This document shows, in pieces, positions 36,720 through 50,028 of a stretch of 64,000 nt of DNA (the stretch's first letter is position 1; each line of letters opens with the position of its first letter). Both the position numbers and the translations under genes were made by a program. This DNA is from Eumeta japonica (taxonomy: Eukaryota > Arthropoda > Insecta > Lepidoptera > Psychidae), in NCBI GenBank assembly GCA_005406025.1, contig BGZK01001387.1, forward strand, positions 97,360 to 161,359, given 5' to 3'. Under the pieces are notes generated by a model. The model was not told the origin of the DNA. It did not search any database and saw only the letters and a program-made list of their open reading frames with translations.

Positions 36720-36960
36720 TATCGGTGGTATCGTCTCGAGACCTTGCCCTCGTGCGGGCGTGAATAACCGGTATAAATACGTGCGTTGCCGACGCGTATG
36801 CTGACGGTCAACGGCTAGCGTTCTCTCCCGGGCCGCAACTCCTCCCGGGCACGTCTTTGCTCATACCCCCTCACGTATCGTGTTAGGGCGCGGCGCGCAC
36901 GAAGTTGACGGTCTGTGCCTATCCGAATCGCGCGCCGTGCCAGCCCACGGCTGTTGAATT
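36720..36960. promoter_or_regulatory. GC-rich island 15 with a TATA-like element
   Basis: GGTATAAATACG near 36770 is a good TATA-box match inside a GC-rich block, with CTCCCGGGCCGCAACTCCTC downstream. No gene was recognised on either side, so it could be a promoter for a non-coding transcript or chance. Confidence 0.35.
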
Positions 36961-37469
36961 TTACAGTACACGCGCTAGTTTAGGTGGCATCCTATAAAAT
37001 TATATTTGAATAATTGCCATCTCTATGAAACATATTACAAAAAAAAAATAAATGATTAAATAGCGAATTTATGCGAAATGCGAAGGCAACATCACTTCAT
37101 TATTATTCTATTAAATGAAAGTAAAAAAAATATTAACGGCATACCTATACTGCAACTTAACAAAAATACCGATATAGATATCGTAAAACAATTTTTATCT
37201 TGGAATTTTGCAAATGAAATAAATAAGCATGGTTGTATATCTATACGCAATACTGTTGATAAGTTATTATCATTAGATTTATTTGGATTGAACAATTTGT
37301 CTTTTCAAAGACGTGAAATAAGCGTCGCGTGTCCCATTCGCGCTTGGCGAGTTTTATCCGAGATATCTTCGCTTTTCGAGCTCGTATCGATCGGATTTTT
37401 CATAACAGCTGGCGAGAAGTAATAAAAAATATTCATGCACCGAGACCGCCCATTTATACAACGACCCTA
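36961..37469. other. AT-rich stretch with an unassigned ORF
   Basis: A 114-codon ORF (37078-37422) gives no recognised domain and overlaps a reverse ORF. I regard it as probably non-coding. Confidence 0.35.
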
Positions 37470-37640
37470 TAACATAAAGCGCGCCGGCGTCGGCGGCTGC
37501 GCGAGCCGCCCGGCGCGCGGCGAGCTCGGCGCGCGACGTGCCGAGGGTGCGCCCCGCCGCCCCGCCTCACCCCGGCCCGGCGGCCGCGCTGCCGGCGGCG
37601 CCTGGCGTCCGTAACCGCGCCTTGCGTGCCGCGCTTTGTG
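37470..37640. promoter_or_regulatory. GC-rich island 16
   Basis: Extremely GC-rich (GCGAGCCGCCCGGCGCGCGG; CCCGGCGGCCGCGCTG). ORFs open in reverse without a domain. Confidence 0.4.
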
Positions 37641-40600
37641 GTGACAAGTTTAGTTAGATACGTTAGGTTTTGATAGTCTGACACGAATAAAATTTTGCAT
37701 TTTGATAAAAATTATGGACCATTATCATTTGCTCGCGCAACTGATTCAGAAAACACTAGTTTTTTTTTTAAAAAAAGTGTTTATTATTGTTAAACTAAAA
37801 ACAGAATTCACATAAAAAATACTTGAAGTCTCGCCTTTTTGTGCAATATAAATGTAACGAATATTGTGTAGGGAATAAAAATTTTGATGAGGATATATTG
37901 CTAGAGAATTCCACATTAACGATGCGGTTAGGAATGTGGAGGCGGATATAAATGTGATGACAAAAAAAAAACCTTTACATTAATAAGCTTCTAAACAGCG
38001 GAATCACTTTACATGTTTACACGTGTAAACAATAGTATACACACAGACAAACACAATAATATATCGACTGAAGTGAGAGTGTACTGGCTACAGAAAGATA
38101 TTTTTTATAGTTATGTTCAGAAGTTAAAGTTGGGAATACGGATATTCGTTACAACATTGAATTCAAAGCATTACTACACAAATCAGTAAGGTCGTTAATT
38201 AACTTTTACGTCATTTTCTGAAGAATATAACTGTATAAAATATTATATTATAATTTTGTTATTACATTCGTCAATCAATCATCATTTTAAACAAAAATTA
38301 TTATATTAAATCGGACTTAAGATATCGTAATTGCCTAATCATATAGAATTTTGAGTATTAATATTTTATCGAATTCGACTAAATAAAAATTAATTACCTC
38401 CAGTAACTTAATATATTCTTATGTTTTAAAAAGCTTCAAGAACATGTTGTCCTAGTACAGTATTTCGTACTATAGAGAGATGTCGGCGACATGTATTGTA
38501 TGTATAGGATGTGGGAAGGCCGCATGGGCCCGTCACTCCGGCTCACATGAGATCTGCCTCTTGTATGAGAATACATCTTATACATGACCGATATTCAAGT
38601 GTTCGCTTGGATCTAGGCAGCGTACGATCAGATCGAAATTTAGCTGACTTTTAACTCTTACAATAGGTTTCTATATTGTTTAAAACAGTATGACTCGTGT
38701 CAGTCGGTATTTTTTTTTTATTTGCATCATTCATCACTGCGAAAAATAAACATAGATGTTTATTGCATAAACCCTATGTAATATGACTCTGAAAATTTAA
38801 ATAATTCGAGTAACTATTCGTAAATTCATTTTCATAGAAGTGTAGAACTATATAATTGTAGTGCTCAAATGAAAAAAAAATTGATATTTTATTACAAGTT
38901 GTATCAACGTCTATGAAATTTCTGATGATTTCACGCTCACTTAATCTTTGTTCCAATTACAATAACCGTAATAAAAATAACAAAAATTGTCAGAAATACA
39001 AATATATTTTGTTAATTATTTATTAATGAATCGAGTGTATAAATTGTAGACGTGCGCTTCGTGCGATATTGCCGCCACTCTCCCCACCGCTAACTTCCTT
39101 CCGTTTCCTGATCTCCCTTTATTTCTGGGCGAACGCTACACAAGAAGGTGCATGCGCATTTCGTTTATGAAAAATCTTGCGACGCAACTTGAATATGAGT
39201 TTATTTAGTGCAGTGAGATTTGAATATGGTATTACTATACGCTCAGTGTGGATCCGATAGTAAATAACATTGGATCTCAGTACCTAAGCTCTTTTGTTGA
39301 GATTTGATGAAAAAGATCATTGACTTAGTTATGCATCATTATCAAAGCGCGCGCGCCTTGAGGCCATTGATGAAAAATGTTCTTGATTTGTTTTTCATAC
39401 TAAATTTTTAATGTCGTATTTCACGAACCAGACTACCTGTCTTAAAAATAACAATACCGATTAAATATGAATACTATGTTCTGTTACAGAAACAAGTGAC
39501 GTAGTCGTAGTTAGAACCATGTGCATGTATAATGTAATGTCCCAAATTATTACATTTGTGTTCAAATTATTTTCATAAATTATTCTTTTCAGAAATGGGA
39601 ACAACGAATAACTTATAAAGTAATTTCAGTTCAACGAATAACTAAGTAATTTCAATGTCCCCCTATGCCTGTCCATCATATTTATTTTTTCCAAGATCAT
39701 AATAGGGTAATTTACTGATATTTAGAATATTAAATTTGTTGATAAATTATGAACTATAGACCATCAAAAATTCTATGCCATTTCTTTCTTGCAAAATGAA
39801 TTTAACGTTATTTTATATACCGCTAGAAGACAATGGTGTCATTGGGTGCTTACATTTTCTGTCTTATTATTAATTTTAAAAAGCCATTATTTGGATAGTA
39901 TTATAGTTATTTAAAAAGTTCTCACTACATTCTTACTCGAATAAAAAACCTTTAAATACAGTAATATATAAAAATAGTTGACTGTCCTAATATTGTACCC
40001 ATAAACAGTGATGTCCATTAAATGTTTAAATTTTTGATTATTTTTATTTGTAAAATATCATTATGTGATCGGTGAGTATAGTAAATGCTTACAACCTATC
40101 AGTTTAAAAAGATAACTGGCGAACATTATTATATGTGATATTTCTGAGAAATTATTAAATCTTTTAGCCTGTAAATTAACATTCGCATCATCATCTCGAA
40201 ACATTTAGTATAATTTATTTTTAAATTTTCACGTACATTACAAATCACGAAACTCTGCCACTATGAATTACCTACGAATGAGGCAATGCGCAGATTCAAT
40301 GTCCCTCGACCTTTCTTTTCTTCTGTGTTTCTGTGTGTGTGTGTCCCGTATTCGTGTGTGTATTTTACGCCATTACGACGCTTTTGTGGCTAATTTCACA
40401 GCGGTAGAGTTTCTTGCGTTGTAATGTAGTATAGTTAGGTCCACACCGGTTTTGTACCATAAAACAAAAAGTGTTATAAGACAATTTTTATCTTATATAG
40501 TTTATTTTTTTTTATAAAAGATGCCGTTTTCTTATGCGATTTATTGTCTCTACGTAATACTAAAAAAAAACTTGTTAGTATTTTAGAGCTGTCTTCCTTT

Positions 40601-40824
40601 CGTTATAATGTATTTAGTTTATTAGCATTCATCGTATTTTTTAATATATTTCTCTATAATACTATTGTTTATAAGCGTTGATAGATTTTTTGAGCGATTT
40701 CAAATACTTATCTTTGTGATCTACACTTATATATCTACTTATTAAATGACTAACTTTCCATTCACGGCTTCACTTACCTGGGCATAGAATATATTCTTCA
40801 TTTTTTATATGGAAAACCTTGCTG
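37641..40824. other. Long AT-rich non-coding stretch
   Basis: No gene was recognised over 3 kb. Small items: a mixed patch at 38460-38620, another at 39050-39130, a near-tandem copy of ACGAATAAC...AAGTAATTTCA at about 39605-39655, and a short TGTGTGTGTGTGTG run near 40330. Confidence 0.45.
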
Positions 40825-41060
40825 TCAATCCAAATCTCGTTCCCGCTTTTAATTATGGTCCCGGTGCTGTTCTTGATTTCGATCCCGCTCATGTTTTTGA
40901 TTCTAATCTTGATCCGACTCTCCGTTTCGAACCCGGTCCTGTTTTTAATTTTGGTCCCGGTTCAGGAGCGGTATTCCAATACTAATGGTACCAATTCGTA
41001 CGAAACCAGGAGAAATGCTAGTATTAAAATAATGTATAGGCTATATTACTCTGCGACATT
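40825..41060 (+). repeat. Degenerate pyrimidine-rich minisatellite repeat, copy 6, with tail
   Basis: Units such as CTTTTAATTATGGTCCCGG and TTGATTTCGATCCCGCTC are followed by ACGAAACCAGGAGAAATGC, TAGTATTAAAATAA and GCTATATTACTCTGCG. The tail matches the one after copies 7 and 8. Confidence 0.75.
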
Positions 41061-43609
41061 GTGGCTTTGTATGTGTGAAAGAATTTTTATACTTTATATA
41101 ACCCTACAAATCCCCGCTCCCCCACCTTCCAAGGATAACTTTAAATCTATATTCTATTTCATGCCAAGTTCTATCTACATACGAAAACCACATTAAAATC
41201 CTCTCAATAATTTCAGAGAGGTACGCAGATAGACAGACAAAAGTTTAAAAATCGTCGATTTCTCTTTTGTTAACTTTCTTTTACCGTCCCCACTCCATTT
41301 TTCATACATACTTTTAACGTGAAGACACACCCGGTTCTACCATTTGACTATATAGATTTTGTATCAAAAATCTTTATAAATTAATCTACTTGACACATGC
41401 CTTTGTTTAGGATTTTAGTACATACGTAATAATACCAACGTATTCATTTCATGTGGCACTTTGAATAATAATATAATACATATTTACATATAATCCAGAC
41501 AAGTATGGACATTATTTATAGAAAGCGACAAGGCCGTCCAAGTCAGTGGTACTGCGAATAAATTTTTTTTGCGTAACAAGCGAACTTGATATGCGATTGT
41601 TAAAATTTTACGTAGCAGAAATGAAATATATTAAATAGCTTAGACATGGCATTTTAATAAATATATTTTTGTGCAAGCTTCATTTCTATAGAGGCTTTAT
41701 TAAAGCATCTATTTGGTCTTAACTTAAAATTGTACTTTAAATAATATTTTATTAAAATGTACATAATCATCGATGAACTAGCTTGTAACGATATGCTTTT
41801 GTGTTACAATTACCATATTTAACAAAGTTTCGTGTGTGAATTCATAATTTATTACTATTTTTAATATTTTTCGAGTAGGAAAATGATTTGCAAGTTATCA
41901 TAACAAGTCTTGTCTAATACATAGTTAGACAATATGTTTTCATTAAACAATAATTACGAAGTCTTAAATTTTGAATTATGTTCTTGTGATTCTCGCACCG
42001 AAGGACATAACGGCAGATCGAGAAACTAGACAAGTGTCTCTCTATAGAACCAACCTCTAGCATCAATATAATGAATAAAAAGAATGGTAGATAGATAGAA
42101 ATACTTTTCTCTAGGGCGTCATGCTAAATCCGTAGAGACGGAACGTGATCATTAAAAACTGGAAAGAATTACAAAATGTTCGCTGACCAAGGAGAATCGT
42201 ATTAAAGATAGTGACTATATCAAAAGGTTACATAAACTCTTTCGTATTATCTTTTTTTTTTAGTAATAAACAAGTTCTCACACTGGCTAGTATGATTCGC
42301 TTACGAGTTTATCTTTGCTACCTTAGCGTAATTATTTATTCTGTGTTCTTAATTACGAAAACCTTCCTTTCAGTCCCTTTTGTCAAGTCTTTCATTTAGA
42401 ATCCAAGTTTTCAGGTAATACGTTTACAGTATAACATACAATACGAAAAGAAATAATTGAAGGGTCCTGAAAGAACTTTATTTTTCATGTCAATCAATAT
42501 ACATTTTAACAAAAAAAAAAAAATACGGGTGAAGTGAAACTTCAAAAAAGTAACCTACTAGAGAATGAATTTAAGATAGCGTATTAGGAGTAGAATAATT
42601 GTAATGATTATTTATTTTATAATGTTTTTAACAAGTTTAAAATTTATTTTCCATTTTAAGAAGGTTATACGTGTGATCTAGGAGCAGTAACAAATAAGAA
42701 TAAAATTTATTGATTAGAAAAAATTGAGGTACAATTTTATATTTAAAAAAGATAAAAAATATTAGAAAATATTCAAGTGCAATATAGGTATACCTAATAT
42801 ACTATACTCACTATACGATGCTTTTTGCCAAGGCTTTGCAATGTGCATGCCTACATACATGTACTAACACAAGTTAAACGCTCAGATGAGAACAAGTATT
42901 AAACAGTGTGCAATATAGCGTGCAACATTGTACAACAGTGTGCAACACTACCGACGCATACTCTCTCATTTTGGCTTAGCAATATACAAGCGCACACAAA
43001 ACTACAATGCTTAGTAGACGAGAGTGGGGAGGCTACGAATTTATTCTATCTCAGTCTCTCGTTGGATTAATCCTATACAGTATTTATGTGTTTGTTTCTG
43101 ACATTTTTGTTCATCAAGTTTCAAATCACAACGATTCTACAGAAGATTTACTTCGAAAATGCTCTAAATGCATAGAATCTTTTGTGGATTTTTATGCATA
43201 CGATAATCTTGGCATTGTTTTTCGTCGAATACCAAAAAGGCCATTGGAGTATTATTAATAAAATAAAACATATATGAATAAACTACATTGGTAATGAATG
43301 GCATAAACAATGACAGCCTGGAATGAATAGATGTTTGACAAATCTATGTTAAATAAATGTTATGAAAGGAAGAGAAAGATGTTATGGATAATTTATTTAC
43401 AATTTATTGCTACTATTTTATAACATCAAATTTCTTATGATATATATCATACTAAATGATCTCTAGATCTACTCTTAACGAAGTCCGAGTACTTCACTTC
43501 TTTTAAATTTTTTCTAATTGAAATCACAGGTCAGCCTTTACATTTCAATTTTATTATTTTTAAATACGATTTAATAATAATGAGCAAGTATCAAGACTGT
43601 GCGGCCTGT
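41061..43609. other. Long AT-rich non-coding stretch
   Basis: No gene was recognised. 41160-41240 (GAGAGGTACGCAGATAGACAG) looks like the far end of the preceding repeat. GTGCAAYA words cluster at 42905-42950. A 20-base CA/TG-poor block at 42950-43040 is balanced but unassigned. Confidence 0.4.
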
Positions 43610-43805
43610 GTAGCATGAGTTATGCCGCGCGTGCGACGCGGGCGGCGCGCGCCCGTCCCGGGCGGCCGCGCCGGCGGCAGAATCCGGCGGACTTATTTTG
43701 CGCCGACGGGACAGCGCCCGGCGGCCGGCGCGGGCGGCGGGCAGCGGACGCCTTGTTATCTCACATACGGGCCTGCGTGAGAGCGCTGCTTGGTGTAGTT
43801 TGCGC
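43610..43805. promoter_or_regulatory. GC-rich island 17
   Basis: GCGCGCGCCCGTCCCGGGCGG tracts enclose GGACTTATTTTGCGCC and CTTGTTATCTCACATACGGG. ORFs on both strands lack a domain. Confidence 0.4.
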
Positions 43806-45049
43806 ATAGAAAGGAAATCTTATAGATATAGTAATTCTGTTTTAAATGTATGCTTAGATCGTCATTAAATGCCATTTGTCGTTCAATTTTATTATCGTGT
43901 ATAATCGTTAGAAGAAAAAAGAAATTGGTGCTATGTTACATTTCGAAACGTACAATTTCGGGAAAGCAAAGAAACCAAATAATGTAATAAGGCCCGGGCA
44001 TCGAAGGTTTGTGCATAGTATTTAATAGGTGTTTACAATTTAAGAAACTGAAAATAAAAAGAAAATTTGTAGACTCTTCGCTCCTTCGAAGACTATATTT
44101 GGAGTTAGTTTTATTTTTGTGCAATGTAATAAAATTGTCTATTAATGCAATCATTTCAGATTTTTCCCTGGCAAACTTCAGAGCTAAAGAGAGGATAGAG
44201 TTTAATTTTCGGGTTACCTTACCTCATTTTTTATTTTAATAAAATGTCTTGAAGTTTTTATATCCGCAATAGATTTTGATCAAAGTATTTTTGTAACTGT
44301 GTCAAACCTAAAGCAGTAATACTACTGTATGGCGGCAGATTTAGCTGAGAAACTTGCCGTGGCACACAGACCATTAGACAAAGACATTAAAACCTCATCA
44401 TTTCAATTCTTATTTGACATTCGAGCACCGGAACTCAAATAAATAGGCGGGTCACGACCACGAAAAATGACTTATAATATAGAATATCAGATTAAATTAA
44501 ACACTAATCTGTACTTAATCGTGAAGTGGCATTCGGTTTGAACATTAAATACAGATACTAAAAGGGCCATTCGGCAGCCGCAATGGAAGTAGATTTCATT
44601 TTATTTTCATATGTAATTCGTATGAAATATGTATGTCGAGTTTCATTAAGATGTCTAAAGAATTGTAGACGCTATCATGCTGACAATCCTCGCGTTATAT
44701 CGTATATATAACACAATAATAAACTCTTTAACCATATGTATTTTCTGAATTTGCTCGTCGAGTTAAGTCGGAAAGCAGTAATTTTTTTTTCAAAAGTTGC
44801 TTTATGAGGACAAATACAATAATTATTTTTCTATGAAATCTACTAAAAAACAACTCCACTTCTCACGAAATAGAAATCAAGCCTCACTTCACAATTTTTT
44901 ATGTCAAATCGACAATAAATCCACAGAAAACCTTATCTGATAAACTTAATGTCATCGAGGTAGTCACCTTATGATATTTCATCCAAACGGCCTAGGATGC
45001 ATAAAAATGTATATGTAAAATATCAAGTGCTGATGGTCGCACTATACGC
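43806..45049. other. AT-rich non-coding stretch
   Basis: Nothing recognised except a mixed block at 44325-44470 (GGCGGCAGATTTAGCTGAG) that may be regulatory. Confidence 0.4.
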
Positions 45050-45200
45050 TATCGGTGTCGCACATTTCGAGAGGCTCTTATCTGGAGGCATCGGCGAGAG
45101 CGGTCGCCGCCGCCCGCGCCCGCCCCGGATTAATGAACCGGCCGTCTTGTTTGTAGTGCGCCGTCCGCGGAGCGCCGACCGGCCGCGCCGGAGCTGACTG
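45050..45200. promoter_or_regulatory. GC-rich island 18
   Basis: GCCGCCGCCCGCGCCCGCC is followed by CCGGATTAATGAACCGG, a homeodomain-like ATTAATGA embedded in a short inverted CCGG pair. Confidence 0.4.
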
Positions 45201-45359
45201 CACTGATCACGATTACTTATTATATTGAGGAAAATAATAATAAAAATCCTATATATAATTGACTGTTCACGGTTTTACATTGTTTTGAATAATGGTTTAC
45301 AATATATTCAGCAGATAAGTTAATAAAACTGCATAATTGCACCGTTGCATCTTTAACTA

Positions 45360-45540
45360 TGCCGTCGACGAGCCACAATTTTATCGCGCGTGTGGCCAGT
45401 GTGGGGCGTAGCGATCGTAACGCGATGACTGACCGGGCGCCGGCGACGGCGGTGCCGTAATACCAAACGCGTTTACTGGCGCTTCACGCAATATTTTACT
45501 ACGACGTTGACTGGCTGACGGCCGTAAATATTGCGCTAGA
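45360..45540. promoter_or_regulatory. GC-rich island 19 ending in an inverted repeat
   Basis: GC-rich with GATCGTAACGCGATGACTG. GCAATATTTTACTACG and GCCGTAAATATTGCGC at the right end (about 45489-45535) form an imperfect inverted pair. Confidence 0.4.
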
Positions 45541-47179
45541 TGGTAAAATAAAAACAAATAGAAAGAATAGCTTTATGAAAACAGGCCTATGTAAAAATAA
45601 ATTAAGACATAATAAAACAAAAATGGATACGCATTTATAATGAGCATTGCCTTGTAAAATTTCTAAAGAATTAATAATTATATTAAGTTGTATATTTTCA
45701 CAAAATAGCGATTGCTTTTCAATGAACAAGAATCAACCGAATGCGAGTCGGCCACGCGTGGAAAGTTCCGTATATAAATTACAGCATTAATCCTACGCGA
45801 AATTATGCAACATTTTTTTTAAATACATTTTCTCTTTAGGACTATTTTTAATTTCCCATCGAATTTTTTATTTAAGCTTTAAAGTAAACTATGAGCAAGG
45901 CTTTATATTCCTTATGATTAAAAAAAAATTTTAATAGATTTTTATTAACAATTTTCGTGCACATTTGTTACCGCACACCTCAAAATTGTATAAAAGCATT
46001 ATTGTATTCTTAATAACAAACCAGTACATTTATGATGATGTACCTGACCATTTTCTTAAATAGGCCTCTAATATAATATGAAGTCGTTTATTTGCGCTAT
46101 GTTTATGTATGCGACTATCATCCAACTGTATAAATATCAAATCGTATTTTTTTTTCGTCCAGTAAATTGGGAGAAAATATGCTGTGGCGTAGTCAAACGC
46201 AAAGAGGCAAAAGAGCTTATGAGAGTTAGGTTTTTACATCGGGTGTACAAAAAACTAAAAATAAGAAAAGCAACTGTCATTCGCACAAAATAAGCGCTAA
46301 GCGGCTTGGCAACACTAAGATAATTGTGAAAAATTGTTTATTTAATATTTACGGTGCCTTTTAAATTTTTCCCATATAAATATAGTAGCAACTATCTGGA
46401 GGGTGATCTTCGTGACTTATTTATTTAGTAGGTTACTTATTGATGTGACACCTGTTGGTGTTTCCGTTTAAAGCCTTTATGGGTACTTCATTAAAAGTGA
46501 AATAAGGATGAAATTCAGGTGTTACAAATATGAAATACGTTATTTTTCGATTTAAGTATCTAAAAATAGTGAGCAACTAGGTATCCCTCGAAATGGTGTT
46601 CCAATTACAAATGTGAATAATAACAATCTTCTTCTGTGCAGACAATTTAATTTGCATTTAATAATTGATTTTAAAAGCTTTTCACTAGATGTTCTTTTAG
46701 CGACTAAATTTTAGAATTAATAAGCCTAACCATTATGGTGACACTTTGATGTAAAACTCTGGTTTGACGTCTTATTTTATTAAATTAATAACGTCGCACG
46801 CAACGGCAGATCTATTACAATTCTATTATGTCCAACTTGAACGACGTCTAATTGCTAAATTTGATAGAAAAACCCCGGACAGATGGGAATAGGACTGACG
46901 TCTTAAAAAATCCATACAAAGTTAATAATACTTTCCTTCTTGAAATTTTTTTTCGAATTTTTCGTTATATGTCTGAACTTTTGAACATTTTTAATTTTTC
47001 AAAGCGCGCAGTTAAACATGGTGTCTTACATCGGTCTACGTCACTGTCCGTACTCCAAGTGCAAATGTTAGTTTGTGATGGTAAACTATTTTTTTTTAAA
47101 TGATATAACCATAAATTAACGACTTTAGGATTTTTTACTTCACTTGTGCTGACTTTAGACCTTATTTCTTGTGTTTTTA
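45541..47179. other. AT-rich non-coding stretch
   Basis: Nothing recognised; T-runs and short low-complexity ORFs only. Confidence 0.4.
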
Positions 47180-47400
47180 GATACAAATTTCATGATTCTA
47201 AGCCAATTGGAAATGTCCTATAGGTTTTGAATTTTTTACAGTTCCAAAGACTGCAGATCTAAATATTTGACATCGATTTCAACTTGATATTCCCATGCGT
47301 TTTTGAGAAAAAGAATCACGACAGACAGAGGGACAGTCAAATGATTCCAGAAAAATTCTTTTTTCCTTTTGAGGTATGAAACCCTAAAAACGATCTAGTA
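47180..47400. repeat. Probable lepidopteran-type repeat tail
   Basis: GATACAAATTTCATGATTC-like text, CGACAGACAGAGGGACAGTC and CCTTTTGAGGTATGAAACCC follow the layout of a common insect repeat that ends in a degenerate AACCCTAAA. Confidence 0.45.
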
Positions 47401-47614
47401 TAAGGCTATAATGGGTCGTACTGTGATTGCATAATAGTGAGCTCACGGTCATCAATGTGATCATTCTAATGAAATTTGTTTCTATTCAGTGTTAACTTTG
47501 AATCGGTCCATGATACGAGTTAGGAAAATCGACACAAATTCCCTATAGATAGAAAAGATACATACACATCGCTCTGTGCTGTTTTATTATAAGTATGCGG
47601 ATACATGGCCTGTC

Positions 47615-47800
47615 GTAGATTAGTGAGCCGGCGCGGCGTACCGGCGCGGGCGCGCGGGCGGCGCGGGCGGCGCGTCATGAGTATGCAAACGAGCGCGAGC
47701 GCGCCGCGCCGCCTATTATTGTTATTATCGCAATTACAATAATAATGCGCCCGACGCGCTGACGCGGGCTCCCGACGACGCACGGCTCGAGTTTCATTTT
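47615..47800. promoter_or_regulatory. GC-rich island 20
   Basis: GGGCGCGCGGGCGGCGCGGG tracts enclose GCGTCATGAGTATGCAAACG (octamer-like ATGCAAA) and repeated ATTATTGTTATTATCG/AATAATAATGC. Confidence 0.4.
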
Positions 47801-48139
47801 CAGCAGTACGTATTCCCACCGAAACTGAAATTGGAATGGAACTACGTATCGTCGTATGGCTGGTCCGGGCGGCGTCGTGCGGATAGAACACATCTATACG
47901 TGGTCAGATTACCATAGGACGGATTTCGGTGCGGTGTCCAGAATGATCTACCTCGATCATTATTTTTGGATACTTCTAAAACTATGTTTTTAAAGCTTTT
48001 CTTAATTTGGATTGATAATAAACGTTAAAAGTATATATGCGTTTTTGGTGTTTTATTAAGTTTTATTTAAATTTAAGTTAAGTTTATTAACCCCGCTTTT
48101 GATGTTTTATTAAGGTGCATCTAGAGGCGCAGGGTAAAC

Positions 48140-48250
48140 CGCTTGTTGGTGTGACGACCCTTGCCGTGGCGACGGGTTGCGACATTTTATACACTACTAC
48201 CTGTAGACTGTATATATCTATAGTATAGCGTGGCGACCCGTCGCCACACC
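48140..48250. repeat. Inverted GGCGAC repeats, with perfect palindrome at 48230-48247
   Basis: GTGGCGAC CC GTCGCCAC (48230-48247) is a perfect 8-bp-arm palindrome. A second GTGGCGACGGGTTGCGAC lies about 65 bases upstream, so alternative hairpins are possible. Two copies of T(G/A)GTGTTTTATTAAG-like sequence lie just to the left. Confidence 0.6.
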
Positions 48251-49609
48251 GTACACATTACTACATTTTTATTAATATGATTGTATTTTTGATTAACAAT
48301 TGATCATTAGTAATCAATTATTAATTATTACTGTGACAAGCAATTGTTACAGTATTACCGTCAGAAGAAACATCGAATATAACTATTACTATTATCTATT
48401 ATATTATATATTATATAACTATTACTACTATTACCGAATTCACAGATGAAATGAAATAAGTTGTGTCAACTTGAAATTAATATTAAATTTTTGTATTTAA
48501 TGAAAATAAATGTTTATTAAATAAATAGCCATCATTTTCTGTAAAGAATTCATCATATTTAATTTTTCCATTATGCTATATTTAGTTCCTGTCGTAATCT
48601 TGTCTTTAATGCATATTACTTGTACAAACTCGATGTTTCACATCTGCCAGGCGTCCCGTGACGACTCACATTTTTTTACATGTATTGTGTATTTTATGAT
48701 ATTGCAATCATCTGATGATCGTGGTCTGACACTGCATCAAGATCATCTATCTTCTCATGCCAGAACTCTTCATAATAACTCTTCAGCATTAAATATTTTT
48801 TTACATCGACAATTCTAATATGATGTTTGATGAATGAAAATAAATATTTCTGCTAGTATTTTATATTAGAAATGTTTTAGTTTTCATTTTATAATTTCAC
48901 CTTTATGTTACGATGATGTAAATTCAATAGGCAGAAACCTACGATATCGTATCCTTTAAAATTTCCTTCTAATTATTACACATATTTATACAACTATTAT
49001 TTATAATACAATTATAAATTACAGTTGTAGGTTAAAGCGAGTGGTCTGAATATTAGTAAAATAAAATTTTAACAACGTGTATACAACGAAATTGTTTCTA
49101 ATTACAATATTATTTCAGTTTTCATTTCGAAATTGCCGAAAATGTTAGAATCGTCGTCAATCCATAATATTTTGAACAAAATATGTCGCAATATCATCAC
49201 CAAAGTTTGAAATTTAATTGTACTATTTGGACGAAAATGCACGAGGTTCCGCGAAGTCGACAGGTTTTTTCGTATCGCAAGCTCGAGATTAAGGCGGCTC
49301 TGCTGTCGGCCGGGACGCTGCCTTCCTGCGAGTTCATATTTGGCAGACCTTCCGGATACCTATTTATCGTGATGCATTTCTTTAATACATTTGACGTGCT
49401 CATCTTGTAATTATCGATATCTAGCATGTTTACAAGTCGTTTAATAACTTGTTATTCGTGTGCACTATTTTCTTTTCGATTTCCTGACACCTAATTATTG
49501 AGCAGGCGGATTTGCACATGGTATAAATAAAATATCAATCAATTGTCCATTTGAACTTTCTGCAAATTCCTTGTGCAAACTTGCAATGAGCAGTCTCTAG
49601 ACACGGTTG
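48251..49609. other. AT-rich non-coding stretch upstream of the MADF gene
   Basis: No gene was recognised. TATTATATTATATATTATATAA at about 48398 is low complexity. 49190-49370 is more balanced, but the ORFs on both strands give no domain. Confidence 0.4.
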
Positions 49610-49890
49610 CTAAGCAACCCGGTGCGTCGCATCCTGGAAGTCCGCGGAGTGTGTACGAGCAGCGCCCGCCCGCCGGCCACAAATCTTCCGTTTCACTCCG
49701 GCCCAGCCTCCGCGCGGTGCGAAGGGGAAATAGCACGCTCGACAGCACGCGGCTGCGTGTTGCCGCCGCCGCCGGCCGGCTACTCCCGAAATAGCCTGCC
49801 CCGCGACCCCCGCGCCGCCGCTGCCGCCCTACGCCTCGCCATCGACGTGCTTTTAGTATGCTGCGCGCATGCGAGCCGCCCGCACTCTCT
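49610..49890 (+). promoter_or_regulatory. GC/CpG-rich island upstream of the MADF-BESS gene
   Basis: A GC-rich block ends about 140 bases before the MADF start codon. A plausible 3' splice site (ACTACAG, ending 50027) lies two bases before the ATG, so this island could contain the promoter and a non-coding first exon. The ORFs over it (to 112 codons) are Arg/Pro/Ala-rich and show no domain. Confidence 0.45.
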
Positions 49891-50028
49891 TGTGTTCCTG
49901 GTACAAGACGAGACGATTCTTCACAAATATTTAAATCGATTATGATTTGAAATCGACGTTCTCTCTCGCCCGAAAATTAAACTGCTACTATCAATAGCAT
50001 GCTGTGAAAAACCACCTGTAACTACAGA

